Below, one piece after another: positions 34,153-47,703 of a DNA stretch of 64,000 bases. The translations under genes were made by a program, and so were the position numbers. Location of the stretch: contig NZ_JAMFTH010000001.1 of NCBI RefSeq assembly GCF_024195295.1, positions 558,001 to 622,000 on the forward strand. Direction: 5' to 3'. Every line of letters starts with the position of its first letter. Within the stretch, counting starts at the first letter, position 1. The DNA comes from Gilvimarinus xylanilyticus (GTDB taxonomy: Bacteria; Pseudomonadota; Gammaproteobacteria; Pseudomonadales; Cellvibrionaceae). The notes beneath the pieces were generated by a model that saw only the letters and a program-made list of their open reading frames with translations, had not been told where the DNA came from and searched no databases.

Positions 34153-34159
34153 GCGTGTA

Positions 34160-35563
<1,404 letters not shown>

Positions 35564-35608
35564 TTAAAGGGGCGCTATGATACCCTAAAAATAGCCTATT
35601 TTCAGGTG

Positions 35609-36241
35609 CTAAACGGGTATTTGGCGCAGTAAGTGTTCGGTTTCGGCGAGCAGCTTCTTGCGCTGCAAGAGTATCTGCAAGCGCGATCCGCCCACCTGGC
35701 GCCAGAGGGTGGCCGAACGAATAGCCGCTAGCAGCAGGGCGCGCACTTGGTTGGCCACGCGCTGCTGTTGCAGAAAACTGGGGTCGCCCGCCACCTGGAT
35801 GCGAAAGCGAAACCGGCTTAGGGTAGAGGCGTAAATGTCTGCCAGGTTGGCAATCACGTTTTCGTGGGTTGTATCAAAATGCTCGGCTTGCTGTTGCGCC
35901 TGTTGCAGGCGGCTGGCAATTACCCCCAACATGTCTTTGCGCTTACTAAGGCGCCCCTGTAAATGCAAAACCCCGGCACTGTAACGCACCGTGTTGTTTT
36001 GTAGCTGACGGCTCGACATCAGCAGATCGCGCAGTGTCTCGAGTCCCAGGCGTAAATCGGCGACTGAACCATACACGCTCAGGGTGTCGGGCGGGTTGAG
36101 CTGAAACAGGCTGTTAATACTGCAGCGGTAGGCATCGCTAGGGGTAAAACCGGTGCGCGCCAGCTGATCCACCAGCGCGGTTGCCTGCAAAATGCCCGCC
36201 GCTGCGAGGGTGATATCCTGCCATTTGTTTGCTCGAGCCAA
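35609..36241 (-). CDS. hflD: HflD, high-frequency-lysogenisation-type membrane-associated protein
   Basis: A 210-residue HflD homologue (NKWQDITLAAAGILQATALVDQLARTG at the N-terminus, KRKDMLGVIASRLQQAQQQAEHF in the middle). In E. coli HflD binds lambda CII; its normal role is not settled. Helical, without a signal peptide. It lies between mnmA and purB exactly as in E. coli, 18 bp after mnmA, which indicates an operon. Confidence 0.95.
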   Translation of the reverse strand: MARANKWQDITLAAAGILQATALVDQLARTGFTPSDAYRCSINSLFQLNPPDTLSVYGSVADLRLGLETLRDLLMSSRQLQNNTVRYSAGVLHLQGRLSKRKDMLGVIASRLQQAQQQAEHFDTTHENVIANLADIYASTLSRFRFRIQVAGDPSFLQQQRVANQVRALLLAAIRSATLWRQVGGSRLQILLQRKKLLAETEHLLRQIPV

Positions 36242-36259
36242 GAGTTTTATCCGTCCTGT

Positions 36260-37354
36260 TTAACGATTTTCACTGAATTCGATAACCGCGCCGCCCAAGC
36301 AGGTGTCGCCCTGATAAAACACCACCGACTGACCGGGGGTGACGGCGCGCTGAGGGTCGTTAAACCAGACGTTGAGTTTGTCGCCCGCAATTTCAACCCG
36401 ACAGGGCTGATCCATTTGTCGGTAGCGGGTTTTGGCAGTGACGTTAAGGCTCTCGACTCCGGGGCTGCCGTTAATCCAGTGTGCGTCGGCGGCCTGTAGA
36501 AAATTGGTGTACAGCAATGGGTTGTCAGTGCCCTGAGCCGCCAGCAAAACATTGCGCTCCAGATCTTTACCCACCACAAACCAGGGCTCGTCGCTGGCGT
36601 CTTTGACCCCGCCAATGCCCAGACCTTGGCGTTGTCCGATGGTGTGGTACATCAGGCCGTTGTGCTGGCCGATCACCCGGCCGTGCTCGTCTTCAATATT
36701 GCCCGGTTGGGCGGGAAGGTATTGCTGTAAAAAGTCCTTGAAGCGGCGCTCGCCAATAAAACAGATACCCGTGCTGTCTTTTTTGTTGTGGGTGATCAAA
36801 TCATATTGCTGGGCGATGGCCCGCACTTCGGGCTTTTCCAGCTCTCCCACCGGGAAGAGGGTTTTGCTAAATTCCGCTTCGGACACGGCGTGGAGAAAGT
36901 AACTTTGATCTTTGTTGCCGTCCAGGCCGCGCATCAGATAGGTGTGGCTATCGCGATCGGCGCGCCTAACATAGTGGCCGGTGGCAATCAGGTCGGCGCC
37001 CAACATTTCTGCGTACTCCAAAAACACTTTAAATTTGATTTCGCGGTTACAGAGAATGTCGGGGTTGGGGGTGCGCCCGGCTTTATATTCGGCGAGAAAA
37101 TGCTCGAACACATTGTCCCAGTACTCGGCGGCAAAATTGGCGGTGTGCAGTTTTATACCCAGCTTGTCGCAGACCTTTTGCGCATCCGCCAAGTCTTCTT
37201 TGGCGGTGCAGTATTCGGTGCCGTCGTCTTCTTCCCAGTTTTTCATAAACAGACCCTCCACCCGGTAGCCTTGCTGCATAAGCAAAAGCGCCGATACGGA
37301 AGAGTCGACCCCGCCGGACATGCCGACGATTACGGTTTGGGGGGTAGAAGTCAT
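36260..37354 (-). CDS. mnmA: tRNA 2-thiouridine(34) synthase
   Basis: A 364-residue enzyme that inserts sulfur at position 2 of the wobble uridine in tRNA(Lys, Glu, Gln). It has the PP-loop motif SGGVDSS (13-19), the two catalytic cysteines Cys102 ([10 protein letters not shown]) and Cys198 (TGICFIGER), and a C-terminal beta-barrel. The frame extends upstream to 37498 but the residues there are a shadow of nudJ; the ATG at 37354 fits family N-termini ([13 protein letters not shown]). It lies 37 bp after nudJ in the conserved operon. Confidence 0.97.
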   Translation of the reverse strand: MTSTPQTVIVGMSGGVDSSVSALLLMQQGYRVEGLFMKNWEEDDGTEYCTAKEDLADAQKVCDKLGIKLHTANFAAEYWDNVFEHFLAEYKAGRTPNPDILCNREIKFKVFLEYAEMLGADLIATGHYVRRADRDSHTYLMRGLDGNKDQSYFLHAVSEAEFSKTLFPVGELEKPEVRAIAQQYDLITHNKKDSTGICFIGERRFKDFLQQYLPAQPGNIEDEHGRVIGQHNGLMYHTIGQRQGLGIGGVKDASDEPWFVVGKDLERNVLLAAQGTDNPLLYTNFLQAADAHWINGSPGVESLNVTAKTRYRQMDQPCRVEIAGDKLNVWFNDPQRAVTPGQSVVFYQGDTCLGGAVIEFSENR

Positions 37355-37391
37355 AGTAAGTCTGTGCTGCTGTGAAGAACGGGCGGGCATT

Positions 37392-37856
37392 TTACCCGTG
37401 CTGGCCCGCGACCTCCAGTGGGTAGCGGCGCCCGGCCAAATATTGATCGATGATGTCGAGCACCATGGGGCTTCGCAGTTGTTCGCGGCGTGCGGCAATC
37501 TCGTCGCGAGTCAGCCACTCGGGGCCAATAATACCCTCATCCAGCTGTGGGTTCGCGTCTTCTTCCAGGGCGCGGCCTATAAAAGTGGTGCGCACATAGG
37601 TTACGCCATTGGCCGGTGCCGTGTATAAATCTACCCCCACTACGCCGGTTAGCTCAATATGCCAGCCGGTTTCCTCCAGAGTCTCGCGCACTGCCGCCTG
37701 AGCCAAAGTTTCGTTGGCTTCTAGATGACCGGCGGGTTGGTTTAAGCGCTCGCGGCCATCGATCCATTCGCGCACCAGGAGAAATTGAGCGTCCCGCTCG
37801 ATCACGCAGGCTACAGTTACGTGGGGCATAAAATCGCGCTGTGATGTTGGTGGCAT
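37392..37856 (-). CDS. nudJ: NUDIX phosphatase, NudJ type
   Basis: A 154-residue NUDIX hydrolase. The box [20 protein letters not shown], followed by TGW, has the expected Gly, REx2EExG Glu residues for Mg2+ binding. The E. coli homologue (YmfB) removes phosphate from thiamin pyrophosphate precursors and nucleotides. Position between rluE and mnmA matches E. coli, which is the main reason for the symbol. ATG 37856 lies 4 bp after the rluE stop; an internal ATG at 37829 (MPHVTVACV) is an alternative start closer to E. coli length. Confidence 0.9.
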   Translation of the reverse strand: MPPTSQRDFMPHVTVACVIERDAQFLLVREWIDGRERLNQPAGHLEANETLAQAAVRETLEETGWHIELTGVVGVDLYTAPANGVTYVRTTFIGRALEEDANPQLDEGIIGPEWLTRDEIAARREQLRSPMVLDIIDQYLAGRRYPLEVAGQHG

Positions 37857-37860
37857 AGCT

Positions 37861-38442
37861 TTACCGTTTGCGGCCTCCGCGTCGGGGCGAAGGTTGGGGT
37901 AGATGAATTTGCGTTTCGCTGTACTCCCCCGGCTTTAGCGCTCCCAGCGCCCACTGGCCAATGGCGCTTCGGACTAGGCGGAGGGTAGGTAGGCCCACCG
38001 CAGCGGTCATGCGGCGAACCTGGCGGTTGCGCCCCTCGGTGATGGTAATGCTGAGCCAGCTGGTGGGAATGTTTTTGCGCTCGCGCACTGGGTTGGATCT
38101 GGGCCAGAGTTCGGGGGGCGAGAGGGGCTCGACCTTGGCCGGACGGGTGGGCCCATCGTTGAGTTCAACCCCGCGGCGCAACTGATCTAAAGCACCGTTA
38201 TCGGGCGTACCTTCCACTTGCACCCAATAGGTTTTGGGCAACTTGTGCCGCGGATTGGTGATGCGCTGAGCGAGGGCACCGTCGTCTGTGAGCAGTAACA
38301 GCCCTTCGGAGTCCATATCCAGGCGTCCGGCGGCATAAATATTCTTTTGTTTTAGGTATTGGGAGAGTGTGGGGCGTCCCTGAGGGTCAGTAAATTGACA
38401 CAAAACCCCATAGGGCTTGTTGAAAAGTACGAGTTTGGCCAT
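37861..38442 (-). CDS. rluE: 23S rRNA pseudouridine synthase E
   Basis: A 193-residue RsuA-family pseudouridine synthase without an S4 domain. The catalytic aspartate is Asp42 in [19 protein letters not shown]; later KTYWVQVEG and [21 protein letters not shown] are family motifs. The E. coli homologue modifies U2457 of 23S rRNA. First gene of the rluE-nudJ-mnmA-hflD-purB row. The frame opens at GTG 38460, but the ATG at 38442 ([12 protein letters not shown]) fits the family better. Confidence 0.93.
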   Translation of the reverse strand: MAKLVLFNKPYGVLCQFTDPQGRPTLSQYLKQKNIYAAGRLDMDSEGLLLLTDDGALAQRITNPRHKLPKTYWVQVEGTPDNGALDQLRRGVELNDGPTRPAKVEPLSPPELWPRSNPVRERKNIPTSWLSITITEGRNRQVRRMTAAVGLPTLRLVRSAIGQWALGALKPGEYSETQIHLPQPSPRRGGRKR

Positions 38443-38523
38443 AAATAAAGCGCAGGACACAGCAAATGGGTCGGGTAGTTTAGCCTAACCGACCTGCGTT
38501 TGTTGAGTGGTTGCCGAGGGCGT

Positions 38524-38742
38524 TTAACCCGTGGCGGGCTTGGGGAGCGATATATTAACCGCGTGAAAGCCCTTATCTCCCTTGGATACATCAAAATTTA
38601 CGGTCTGGCCCGCTTTGAGTGTTTTGTACCCGTCCATGGAGATGGCGGAATAGTGTGCGAAAAGGTCTTCATTGCCTTCGTCGGGGAGGATAAAACCGTA
38701 GCCTTTGGCGTTATTGAACCACTTAACGGTACCTGTAGGCAT
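38524..38742 (-). CDS. cspD: cold-shock-domain protein CspD
   Basis: A 72-residue single cold-shock domain with the RNA-binding motifs KWFNNAKGYGFI and DLFAHYSAI. The closest match in my memory is CspD, a stationary-phase DNA-replication inhibitor, and the position next to clpS-clpA is that of cspD in E. coli. The frame opens at 38805, but the ATG at 38742 has a good ribosome site (AGAAGGAA) and the standard MPTGTVKWF start. Divergent from clpS. Confidence 0.93.
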   Translation of the reverse strand: MPTGTVKWFNNAKGYGFILPDEGNEDLFAHYSAISMDGYKTLKAGQTVNFDVSKGDKGFHAVNISLPKPATG

Positions 38743-38957
38743 AGCGAAATTCCTTCTATGAGCTGGCGCGTTTCGCGCATCGTTATTATTGGAGAGCCCG
38801 CACAAAATCTTTGCGGGCCAGTGCTGATGGTTTTTTGATCAGCCATCGGTCTTTTTATCCGACCCTTCTCCACTTGTCAAGGTTTCAGCCATGTGGCTTA
38901 TTTTTGTATAGGGTACAATGAGACAAACCATCCGCCCAACCGAAGTGTCAGATTCTT

Positions 38958-39353
38958 GTGATGTATATGGGAAAGTTTGAAAACTATCGACTAACATTAA
39001 ATCAAATCCGCTGTCAGAAAGACGAAGATTATGACGCGGACGAAGGGGTTGCGGTGCAGGAGTCGCCGCCGCAATTAAAACGCCCTTCAATGTATAAAGT
39101 GGTCATGCACAATGACGATTACACACCCATGGAATTTGTGGTTTATACCCTGGAAGAGTTCTTTGGCATGAATCGTGAAAAGGCCACTCAGGTGATGCTG
39201 ACCGTTCACACTGCGGGAAAAGCCGTTTGCGGCATTTATACCCGCGATGTCGCCGAAACCAAGGCTGAACAAGTCAACCAATTCGCCAAAGACAACGAAC
39301 ACCCACTGTTGTGCGAAATCGAAGTGGTAGACGGAGATGAGGACAGCGATTAA
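38958..39353 (+). CDS. clpS: ClpS, N-degron adaptor of ClpAP
   Basis: A 131-residue ClpS adaptor that binds N-terminal Leu, Phe, Tyr and Trp and hands substrates to ClpA. The core [25 protein letters not shown] has the Asn-Asp-Asp residues that hold the substrate amino group, and [21 protein letters not shown] carries the conserved His. The N-terminal tail is a little longer than in pseudomonads; starts at GTG 38958, ATG 38961 and ATG 38967 are all possible. The stop is 59 bp before the clpA start. Confidence 0.95.
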   Translation: MMYMGKFENYRLTLNQIRCQKDEDYDADEGVAVQESPPQLKRPSMYKVVMHNDDYTPMEFVVYTLEEFFGMNREKATQVMLTVHTAGKAVCGIYTRDVAETKAEQVNQFAKDNEHPLLCEIEVVDGDEDSD

Positions 39354-39412
39354 GTGGTAACACTGTCACCCTTATTTAGACAGTGGTTTTGCTCCCTAGA
39401 GAGGTACCGTTG

Positions 39413-41692
39413 ATGTTAAGTAAAGATCTAGAAGTCACCCTGAACATGGCATTTAAAGGCGCTCGCAGCAAGCGTCACGAATTTATGACCGTGGAGCATC
39501 TATTGTTGGCGCTGATTGACAATGAATCGGCGGCCACGGTGTTGCGTGCGTGCGGGGCAGATCTGGTGGTCTTGCGGCGGGAGCTGATTGAGTTTGTCGA
39601 TTCCACCACGCCCTTGCTGCCCGAAAACGACGAAGAGCGTGAAACTCAGCCCACGTTGGGTTTTCAGCGAGTGCTGCAGCGCGCCGTCTTTCACGTGCAG
39701 TCGTCGGGTAAGCAGGAAGTGACAGGCGCCAACGTGCTGGTCGCGATTTTCAGCGAACAGGAAAGTCAGGCGGTCTACTACCTGAAACAGCAGAATATTG
39801 CTCGTATCGATGTGGTGAATTACATCACCCACGGCATTCAAAAAGTGGCGGGCCAAGAGCACGGCTCCGAGGACGGCTCCCACGAGCAGGCTGACGATGA
39901 AAGCATCGGCGCCGAGCAGCCTGTGCAAAGCCCGCTGGAGAACTTCGCCACCAACCTGAATGAGTTGGCCGCCAGCGGCAAAATTGACCCGCTGATCGGT
40001 CGCGCGCAAGAGCTTGAGCGGGTGTCACAGGTGCTGTCCCGCCGCCGCAAAAACAACCCGCTGTTGGTGGGCGAGTCCGGGGTGGGTAAAACCGCCATCG
40101 CCGAAGGTTTGGCTAAGCGTATCGTCGACGGTGAAGTCCCCGAAGCACTAGCATCCAGCGTGGTTTACTCGTTGGATATGGGCGCGCTTTTGGCGGGCAC
40201 AAAATATCGCGGCGACTTCGAGAAGCGCTTTAAAGGCTTGCTAGCCGAGCTCAAAAAGCAGGAACACTCGATTTTATTTATCGACGAAATTCACACTATA
40301 ATCGGCGCCGGAGCGGCTTCGGGCGGGGTAATGGATGCCTCCAATTTGTTAAAGCCGCTGTTAAGCTCGGGGCAGTTGCGTTGCATGGGGTCTACGACTT
40401 ACCAAGAGTATCGCGGTATTTTTGAAAAAGATCGCGCCCTGTCGCGCCGTTTCCAGAAAATTGATGTTGCCGAGCCCAGTGTGGATGACACCTATCAGAT
40501 CCTTAAAGGCTTGAAAAAGCACTTTGAGGAACACCACAAGCTGCGCTATACCGATCCCGCGTTAAAAGCGGCCGCCGAGCTGTCTGAGCGCTACATTAAC
40601 GATCGTTTTATGCCCGACAAAGCGATTGATGTGATCGATGAAGCCGGTGCTTATCAGCAGTTACAACCGCCCAGCAAGCGGAAAAAAACCGTGGGTGTGG
40701 GCGATGTGGAAGCGATCGTGGCGAAAATCGCCCGTATTCCGCCCAAGAGTGTTTCCTCTAATGATTTGGAACAGCTGCGTAAGCTGGATGACAACCTGAA
40801 GATGACCGTTTTCGGTCAGAATGAGGCCATCGACACCCTCTCCACGGCAATCAAACTGGCGCGCGCCGGGTTGCGCAATGGCGACAAGCCCATTGGCTCG
40901 TTCCTGTTCGCCGGGCCTACGGGTGTGGGTAAAACTGAGGTCAGCCGCCAGCTGGCCAAGTGTCTTGGAGTCGAGCTGATTCGCTTTGATATGTCCGAGT
41001 ATATGGAACGTCACACAGTGTCGCGCTTAATCGGTGCGCCTCCAGGTTATGTGGGGTTTGATCAGGGCGGACTGCTGACCGATGCTGTCACCAAAAACCC
41101 GCACAGTGTGGTGCTGCTGGATGAGATTGAAAAAGCGCACCCGGATGTGTTTAATCTGCTGCTGCAGGTGATGGATCACGGTACCTTGACGGACAACAAT
41201 GGCCGCAAGGCGGACTTTAGAAATGTCATCTTAATCATGACCACCAATGCAGGGGCCGAAGATGTCAGCCGTGCCTCGATTGGCTTTACTAAGCAGGATC
41301 ACTCCACTGATGGCATGGAGGCGATTAAGAAAATGTTTACCCCCGAGTTCCGCAACCGTCTGGATGCTACGGTGCAGTTTGGCGCCTTGCCCCTGGATGT
41401 TGTGGAAACTGTAGTGGACAAGTTCTTGACCGAGTTGCAGGCCCAGCTGGATGAGAAAAAGGTGACGCTGGAAGTATCCAAGCGGGCGCGACAGTGGCTG
41501 GCCTTTAATGGCTACGATGAAAAAATGGGGGCACGCCCCATGGCCCGGCTTATCCAGGAGAAAATTAAAAAACCCCTGGCCGAAGCGGTATTGTTTGGCG
41601 AGTTAACCCAGGGCGGAACCGTGTCGGTGGATATTAACGATGCCGACGAGCTGGCCCTGCAGTACGAGGTTAAAGAGCCCGCCCACGCTTGA
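39413..41692 (+). CDS. clpA: ClpA, ATP-dependent Clp protease ATPase subunit
   Basis: A 759-residue AAA+ unfoldase. N-terminal double Clp-N repeat ([14 protein letters not shown]), first AAA domain with Walker A GESGVGKT and Walker [10 protein letters not shown], second AAA domain with GPTGVGKTE and [14 protein letters not shown], and the ClpP-binding IGF loop (SIGFTKQ). It unfolds substrates into ClpP, which is not in the window. The frame opens at 39383; the ATG at 39413 follows GAGAGGT and matches family N-termini. Works with ClpS upstream and with aat/bpt products nearby. Confidence 0.97.
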   Translation: MLSKDLEVTLNMAFKGARSKRHEFMTVEHLLLALIDNESAATVLRACGADLVVLRRELIEFVDSTTPLLPENDEERETQPTLGFQRVLQRAVFHVQSSGKQEVTGANVLVAIFSEQESQAVYYLKQQNIARIDVVNYITHGIQKVAGQEHGSEDGSHEQADDESIGAEQPVQSPLENFATNLNELAASGKIDPLIGRAQELERVSQVLSRRRKNNPLLVGESGVGKTAIAEGLAKRIVDGEVPEALASSVVYSLDMGALLAGTKYRGDFEKRFKGLLAELKKQEHSILFIDEIHTIIGAGAASGGVMDASNLLKPLLSSGQLRCMGSTTYQEYRGIFEKDRALSRRFQKIDVAEPSVDDTYQILKGLKKHFEEHHKLRYTDPALKAAAELSERYINDRFMPDKAIDVIDEAGAYQQLQPPSKRKKTVGVGDVEAIVAKIARIPPKSVSSNDLEQLRKLDDNLKMTVFGQNEAIDTLSTAIKLARAGLRNGDKPIGSFLFAGPTGVGKTEVSRQLAKCLGVELIRFDMSEYMERHTVSRLIGAPPGYVGFDQGGLLTDAVTKNPHSVVLLDEIEKAHPDVFNLLLQVMDHGTLTDNNGRKADFRNVILIMTTNAGAEDVSRASIGFTKQDHSTDGMEAIKKMFTPEFRNRLDATVQFGALPLDVVETVVDKFLTELQAQLDEKKVTLEVSKRARQWLAFNGYDEKMGARPMARLIQEKIKKPLAEAVLFGELTQGGTVSVDINDADELALQYEVKEPAHA

Positions 41693-41700
41693 TTTGCCTT

Positions 41701-41731
41701 AACCCCGGCCTTGTTCTAAGGCCGGGGATTT
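41701..41731 (+). terminator. intrinsic terminator after clpA
   Basis: Perfect stem CCCCGGCCTT / AAGGCCGGGG with a GTTCT loop and a short ATTTTC tail. It lies between convergent clpA and globin genes; the tail is weaker on the minus strand. Confidence 0.8.
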
Positions 41732-42127
41732 TCAATACGCACTTTTAATCAAATCAATGCCTGGTGTCAGGGCGTGACGCCAAGCGCTCTCCACCTGCGG
41801 TGAGTACTGCTTATCGTGCTGACGTAAGGTTTCCAGCAGCGCTTCCAGCCAAATGTTGTATAAGTGGGGCTTAATGTCGTAGCCGTGGCGGCTGTGGCTT
41901 TCGCCCAGGGCTTTTAATTTACTGTCGGGTAGGCCCCGGGAAAATAAAATCAATTGCATGATCCCGTTGCGCAATAAGTGCCGCTGACTGGGCATATCGG
42001 TATCCACAAACATCTGCCGAATTTCATCGGACTTTCCCATAAAGCAATCGTAAAAATCGCTGAAAAACTGGTCGCGTATACAGCAGCGTCCGTAGCTTTG
42101 AAAGACTATGTCCTGCGGGGTATCCAC
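41732..42127 (-). CDS. single-domain globin-like protein
   Basis: A 131-residue globin-fold protein: helices with FFSDFYDCFMGKSDEIRQMFVDTDMPSQ, then LGESHSRHGYDI where His78 is the probable proximal haem ligand, and LYNIWLEALLETLRQHDKQY...AWRHAL. It resembles bacterial single-domain or truncated globins of the kind that bind O2 or NO. It lacks a reductase domain. The gene is between clpA and infA, where pseudomonads have other genes, and converges with clpA. The ligand and role cannot be read from sequence. Confidence 0.85.
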   Translation of the reverse strand: MDTPQDIVFQSYGRCCIRDQFFSDFYDCFMGKSDEIRQMFVDTDMPSQRHLLRNGIMQLILFSRGLPDSKLKALGESHSRHGYDIKPHLYNIWLEALLETLRQHDKQYSPQVESAWRHALTPGIDLIKSAY

Positions 42128-42254
42128 ACTGGCTCCTGCACCGAAAAAGGCACTAGCCTAACGTGTAAAGCGGGGGAGGTTTTGATTTGAATCAAATTCG
42201 AGCTAAATCCGCAAAGCCCCAAGGCAGGGGCCCTGCGGGCTCGGTGATATAGGC

Positions 42255-42473
42255 TTAACGAGCGCGGTAGGTAATGCGGCCCTTAGTCAGATCGTAAGGG
42301 GTCATTTCCACTTTTACTTTGTCGCCAGTAAGAATGCGGATATAGTTTTTACGCATTTTGCCCGAAATATGTGCGGTCACAACATGACCGTTTTCCAGTT
42401 TTACCCGGAAAGTGGTGTTGGGCAGGGTGTCGATGACTTCACCTTCAAATTCAATAACGTCGTCTTTCGCCAT
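42255..42473 (-). CDS. infA: translation initiation factor IF-1
   Basis: A 72-residue S1/OB-fold protein of exactly the usual size ([29 protein letters not shown] at the start, [27 protein letters not shown] at the end). It occupies the ribosomal A site during initiation and works with IF-2 and IF-3. Its position next to the amino-acyl transferase genes is conserved in pseudomonads. Confidence 0.98.
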   Translation of the reverse strand: MAKDDVIEFEGEVIDTLPNTTFRVKLENGHVVTAHISGKMRKNYIRILTGDKVKVEMTPYDLTKGRITYRAR

Positions 42474-42589
42474 TCGGCAGAATCCTCAATTTGTCTTTGC
42501 AGTTGCGCGAAAAGGCGGCAATTGTGCCTGAAAAGCGCGCAATAGCCAAGTCCGAAGGGCGAATTTCGTTGTTATGGATTGCCGCTGGG

Positions 42590-43297
42590 CTAATTCAGAT
42601 TAACCCAGTGCTTGTTCACCAGAAGCTGAAGGGGGCGGTATTGGGTTTTATACGCCATTTTCTGACAGTCGCGTATCCAATAACCTAGGTAAACATATTC
42701 CAGACCCAGCTCGCGGGCCTTGTGCACCTGGGCGAGGATGGCAAAGGCGCCCAGGCTGCGTTTGGCCTCGCGGCTATCAAAAAACGTGTACACCGCCGAC
42801 AGGCCGTCTTTCAGCTGGTCGCATACGGCAACCCCCAGTAATTGATCGTCTAACCGGTATTCGATGTAACGGGTGGTGCCCCAGGCGGGGCTTAAAAACG
42901 CCTCGTACTGTTCGCGCGAGGGCGGGTACATATCGCCGTCGGCGTGACGGGTGTTAATGTAATCTTCGTAAAGGCGGTAGTGCTCGTCAGTTTGAATGCT
43001 GTCGGTCAGGCGCAGCTCGATGTCCTGGTTTTTCTTAATGCAGCGCTTCTGGCTGCGATTGGGACGGAATAAACGCACTGGAATTCGGCAAGAGATGCAG
43101 GCCTGACAGGAGGCGCAGTGTGGGCGATACAGGTGTCCACCGCTGCGGCGAAAACCCAGGTGGGAGAGCTGCGAGTAGAGTTCTTGATCCACCTCGGCCG
43201 CCGGATCGATAAAAACGGTGGTTGCTTCTTCATCGCTTAAATAGCTGCACGGATGAGGAGCAGTGGCAAAGAGTTTTAGGCTCGATAAATCGCTCAT
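42590..43297 (-). CDS. bpt: aspartate/glutamate leucyltransferase (bacterial ATE1-type)
   Basis: A 235-residue aminoacyl-tRNA-protein transferase that adds Leu to N-terminal Asp or Glu, making substrates for ClpS. The cysteine-rich N-terminal part ([13 protein letters not shown]) and the GNAT-like C-terminal part ([25 protein letters not shown]) are intact. It may be annotated as arginyltransferase (ate); the bacterial enzymes use Leu-tRNA. It lies 51 bp after aat and upstream of infA, forming the N-degron set. Confidence 0.96.
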   Translation of the reverse strand: MSDLSSLKLFATAPHPCSYLSDEEATTVFIDPAAEVDQELYSQLSHLGFRRSGGHLYRPHCASCQACISCRIPVRLFRPNRSQKRCIKKNQDIELRLTDSIQTDEHYRLYEDYINTRHADGDMYPPSREQYEAFLSPAWGTTRYIEYRLDDQLLGVAVCDQLKDGLSAVYTFFDSREAKRSLGAFAILAQVHKARELGLEYVYLGYWIRDCQKMAYKTQYRPLQLLVNKHWVNLN

Positions 43298-43348
43298 GCT
43301 GTCCAGACCCTAAATATATCGCTAACACTCTAATCGATTTGCCCGCCC

Positions 43349-44062
43349 TTAGAAAGGGTAGCTGGGCTGGGGCAGAGCCCGCGGCCATTGGGATTGGCTG
43401 GAGGTGCCGATTAGACGCTTTAGCCGCTGGGCAAATTCAGGGCGCGGTATTTCGTGGGCGCCCAGGCTAAACAGATGGTCGCTGGCGACCTGGCAATCGA
43501 TTAGTTCGAACTCCCACTGTGCCAAATAATGGCACAGGCAGGCAAATGCGACTTTCGAGGCGTTGTCGCGGCGAGCAAACATGGATTCGCCAAAAAAGAC
43601 CTTGCCTAATGCGATGCCGTAAAGCCCGCCCACCAGCTCGGTCTCATCCCACATCTCGACACTGTGGGCAATACCCAAGCGGTGCAGCTCGATATAGGCT
43701 TCGCGCATTTCTTCGGTAATCCAGGTGCCGCCTGTGGCGTGCCGGGGGGCGGCGCAGGCGTCGATTACGGCGTTAAAACTGGTGTCAAAGCTCAGGCGGT
43801 AGGGCTGTTTGCGCAGTAATTTACGCATCGAGCGGGACAGGTGTACATCCACTGGCCGCAGCACGGTGCGGGGATTGGGGCTCCACCAGAGGATGGGTTG
43901 GTCGGCTTCATACCAGGGAAAGATGCCCTGGGCATAGGCGTTGACCAGCCGTAAGGGCGATAAATCCCCACCTGCCGCCAGGAGGCCATCCGGGTCATCC
44001 AGAGCGTGTTCCAGCGCGGGGAAACGCGCGGGGTTGTGGTCTAGCCAGGGTAGGTGAATCAT
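43349..44062 (-). CDS. aat: leucyl/phenylalanyl-tRNA-protein transferase
   Basis: A 237-residue transferase that puts Leu or Phe on N-terminal Lys or Arg. Typical motifs are [23 protein letters not shown], the [12 protein letters not shown] segment, [30 protein letters not shown] and [16 protein letters not shown]. Located upstream of bpt and downstream of the trxB terminator. Together with bpt, clpS and clpA it completes the bacterial N-degron pathway within 6 kb. Confidence 0.97.
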   Translation of the reverse strand: MIHLPWLDHNPARFPALEHALDDPDGLLAAGGDLSPLRLVNAYAQGIFPWYEADQPILWWSPNPRTVLRPVDVHLSRSMRKLLRKQPYRLSFDTSFNAVIDACAAPRHATGGTWITEEMREAYIELHRLGIAHSVEMWDETELVGGLYGIALGKVFFGESMFARRDNASKVAFACLCHYLAQWEFELIDCQVASDHLFSLGAHEIPRPEFAQRLKRLIGTSSQSQWPRALPQPSYPF

Positions 44063-44072
44063 ATGCTACTCA

Positions 44073-44101
44073 CAAAAAAACGGCGGGATAGCCCGCCGTT
44101 T
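44073..44101 (-). terminator. intrinsic terminator after trxB
   Basis: Stem AAACGGCGGG / CCCGCCGTTT with a 4-base loop (ATAG), followed on the minus strand by seven T. It separates trxB from aat. Confidence 0.9.
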
Positions 44102-44127
44102 AGTCTAACCTAAGCCTGCGCTCGGGT

Positions 44128-45123
<996 letters not shown>

Positions 45124-45319
45124 TCATTTAGTATGGGCAAAATTGTACTCTTCAATGCGGGGAATTGTTAATTTTAATGATCGTTTGCGACACCGATGTG
45201 TGGGGATGCACTGCGGGCGTCGATGGCATGAGATACAATAGCGCCGCCCGCGCCAGGGGCGGCAAACAGGCCCTGGGCGGCCCAGATCGTATAAAAGATA
45301 AACAACGGGGTTATAGCGT

Positions 45320-47665
45320 TTGAGTAAGAAAGTGACCAAAGCCACTGCGGAAAAAGCGGATAAAAAGACCAATGGCACAGTGTTAGTCCGGGTGCTGCGC
45401 GAAGGTGCTCTGATTGGTTTAGTGGCGGCCTGCGTATTATTGTTGCTGACCCTGGTGACTTACGATGCCGGAGATCCGGGCTGGTCACGCACAGGCTCTG
45501 GCGAGCGTATTCAGAACGCCGGTGGTCCGGCGGGCGCTTGGCTGGCCGATGTTTTTTTCTCGCTGTTTGGTTATCTCGCCTTTTTGTTTCCGTTAATGCT
45601 CGGTTACCGAGCCTGGCTGATTATTCGCGATCGGGCTCATCGCCCTGAGTTTGATCCGGTGTTGCTCGGGCTTCGAACCGTGGGCCTGGTATTGGTCATG
45701 GTGGCCGGCACAGGGCTGGCGGTGCTGAACATCGGTGGTCGCGAGTCGGCGCTGCCGTTTTCCGATGGCGGCTATTTGGGGCTTTCAGTAGCCGATGCTG
45801 TGGCGGGGGCGTTTAGTCACACGGGCGGCACTTTGTTGTTGCTGGCAATGTTCTTTTTTGGTTTGACGATTTTTACCGACTTGTCCTGGTTAGCGTTAAT
45901 GGACGGGATCGGACAAAAGGTTATCCAGACCTGGCAGGGCGTGGGCGCTAAATGGACGGCCTGGCGCAGCGAGCGGGGCAATAAAAAAGAGGCAGAACAG
46001 CAGCAGCGCGAGCGTCGCGCGGTGATTGAGACGCGCAAAAAGACCGAGCAAAAGCGCGTCGCTCCCACGATTACCGAGCCGGTCAAGAAAGCTCAGCCGA
46101 GCAAGCGTGCGGTGCAGGAGCGTCAGAGTTCGCTGTTTGACAAAGACGAGGCGCCGGTGGGTGATCTGCCCGCCATTAGCCTGCTGGACCCGGCGGATAA
46201 GCACAGCGATAAGGCGTTTTCTAAGGAATCGCTGGAGGCTATGTCCAAGCTGCTGGAACTCAAGCTTAAAGACTTTGGCATCGAGATTGAGGTGGTTTCG
46301 GTACAGCCGGGCCCGGTAGTCACACGCTTTGAAATTCAGCCCGCTCCCGGCGTGAAGGCCAGTCGTATTACCAACCTGGCGAAAGATTTGGCGCGCTCGC
46401 TGGCGGTGATCAGTGTGCGGGTGGTGGAAGTGATTCCCGGTCGCTCGGTGATGGGGATTGAGATTCCCAACGAGCACCGCGAAATGGTGCGTTTGAGCGA
46501 GGTTTTGTCCTCCGAGCTTTACGAAAAGTCCAGATCTCGCCTGACCATGGCCCTGGGGCACAATATTGCCGGCGAGCCCGTGGTGGCCGATTTGGCGCGT
46601 ATGCCCCACTTGTTGGTGGCCGGTACCACCGGCTCGGGTAAGTCCGTGGGGGTGAATGTGATGCTACTCTCGCTCTTGTACAAGTCCTCGCCCAAAGATG
46701 TTCGCCTGATTCTGGTGGACCCGAAAATGCTCGAGCTTTCGGTCTACGAGGGCATTCCTCACCTGCTGACCCCGGTGATTACCGATATGAACGACGCCGC
46801 CAACGGCTTGCGTTGGTGTGTGGGCGAAATGGAGCGCCGCTATAAGCTGATGGCGGCCATGGGGGTAAGGAATTTGGCGGGTTTTAACCGCAAGGTGGAA
46901 GAGGCGGAAAAAGCCGGTAACCCCATACCCGATCCGCTGTTTAAACCCGATGAACACTACGAGCCGGGTAGCGAAGAGGCCACGCCGCCCAACCTCGAAA
47001 CTTTGCCCGCGATTGTGGTGGTAATCGATGAATTTGCCGACATGATGATGATTGTGGGCAAAAAAGTGGAACAATTGATTGCTCGTATTGCTCAAAAGGC
47101 CAGGGCGGCGGGTATTCACTTGATTTTGGCCACCCAGCGGCCCTCGGTGGATGTGATTACCGGCTTGATTAAAGCCAATGTTCCCACCCGTATGGCGTTT
47201 CAAGTGTCGTCTAAGATCGATTCGCGCACGATTCTCGATCAGGGCGGCGCCGAACAGCTGCTGGGCCACGGGGACATGTTGTATCTACCTCCCGGCACCA
47301 GTGTGCCCGAACGGGTTCACGGCGCCTTTGTCGACGACCACGAAGTTCACAAGGTCGTGGCCGATTGGAAAAAGCGCGGTGAGCCGGATTATTTGGAAGA
47401 GGTTATCGACGATAGCGCCAATAATATTCCCGTGCCCGGGTTATCCGGTGGGGATGAAGGCGGCAATGATGAAGGCGATGCGCTCTACGACGAAGCGGTC
47501 GCTTTTGTGTTGGATTCACGTAAGGCTTCTATTTCGGCGGTGCAGCGTAAACTGCGGATTGGCTATAACCGCGCGGCGCGCATTATCGATACCATGGAAG
47601 CCGCCGGTGTGGTATCGCCCGCCGGGCACAATGGCAATCGCGAAGTGCTGGCCCCCAAGTCGTAA
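45320..47665 (+). CDS. ftsK: DNA translocase FtsK
   Basis: A 781-residue septal DNA pump. N-terminal part with four hydrophobic transmembrane segments, a short charged linker (about 210-280), then the motor: Walker A GTTGSGKS at 435-442, Walker [13 protein letters not shown], and the C-terminal gamma domain ([41 protein letters not shown]) that reads KOPS sequences and activates XerD. The start is a TTG at 45320; no better start with the correct frame lies nearby. It acts in chromosome dimer resolution at division. lolA follows after 38 bp. Confidence 0.96.
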   Translation: MSKKVTKATAEKADKKTNGTVLVRVLREGALIGLVAACVLLLLTLVTYDAGDPGWSRTGSGERIQNAGGPAGAWLADVFFSLFGYLAFLFPLMLGYRAWLIIRDRAHRPEFDPVLLGLRTVGLVLVMVAGTGLAVLNIGGRESALPFSDGGYLGLSVADAVAGAFSHTGGTLLLLAMFFFGLTIFTDLSWLALMDGIGQKVIQTWQGVGAKWTAWRSERGNKKEAEQQQRERRAVIETRKKTEQKRVAPTITEPVKKAQPSKRAVQERQSSLFDKDEAPVGDLPAISLLDPADKHSDKAFSKESLEAMSKLLELKLKDFGIEIEVVSVQPGPVVTRFEIQPAPGVKASRITNLAKDLARSLAVISVRVVEVIPGRSVMGIEIPNEHREMVRLSEVLSSELYEKSRSRLTMALGHNIAGEPVVADLARMPHLLVAGTTGSGKSVGVNVMLLSLLYKSSPKDVRLILVDPKMLELSVYEGIPHLLTPVITDMNDAANGLRWCVGEMERRYKLMAAMGVRNLAGFNRKVEEAEKAGNPIPDPLFKPDEHYEPGSEEATPPNLETLPAIVVVIDEFADMMMIVGKKVEQLIARIAQKARAAGIHLILATQRPSVDVITGLIKANVPTRMAFQVSSKIDSRTILDQGGAEQLLGHGDMLYLPPGTSVPERVHGAFVDDHEVHKVVADWKKRGEPDYLEEVIDDSANNIPVPGLSGGDEGGNDEGDALYDEAVAFVLDSRKASISAVQRKLRIGYNRAARIIDTMEAAGVVSPAGHNGNREVLAPKS

Positions 47666-47703
47666 ACAAGCCTGCAAAGCGGGCGCAACACTAGGATAAT
47701 TGT

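Noticed and set aside
45896-46609. 237-residue minus-strand frame
   Set aside because: Antisense shadow of ftsK, rich in His and Gln as expected from reversed codons.
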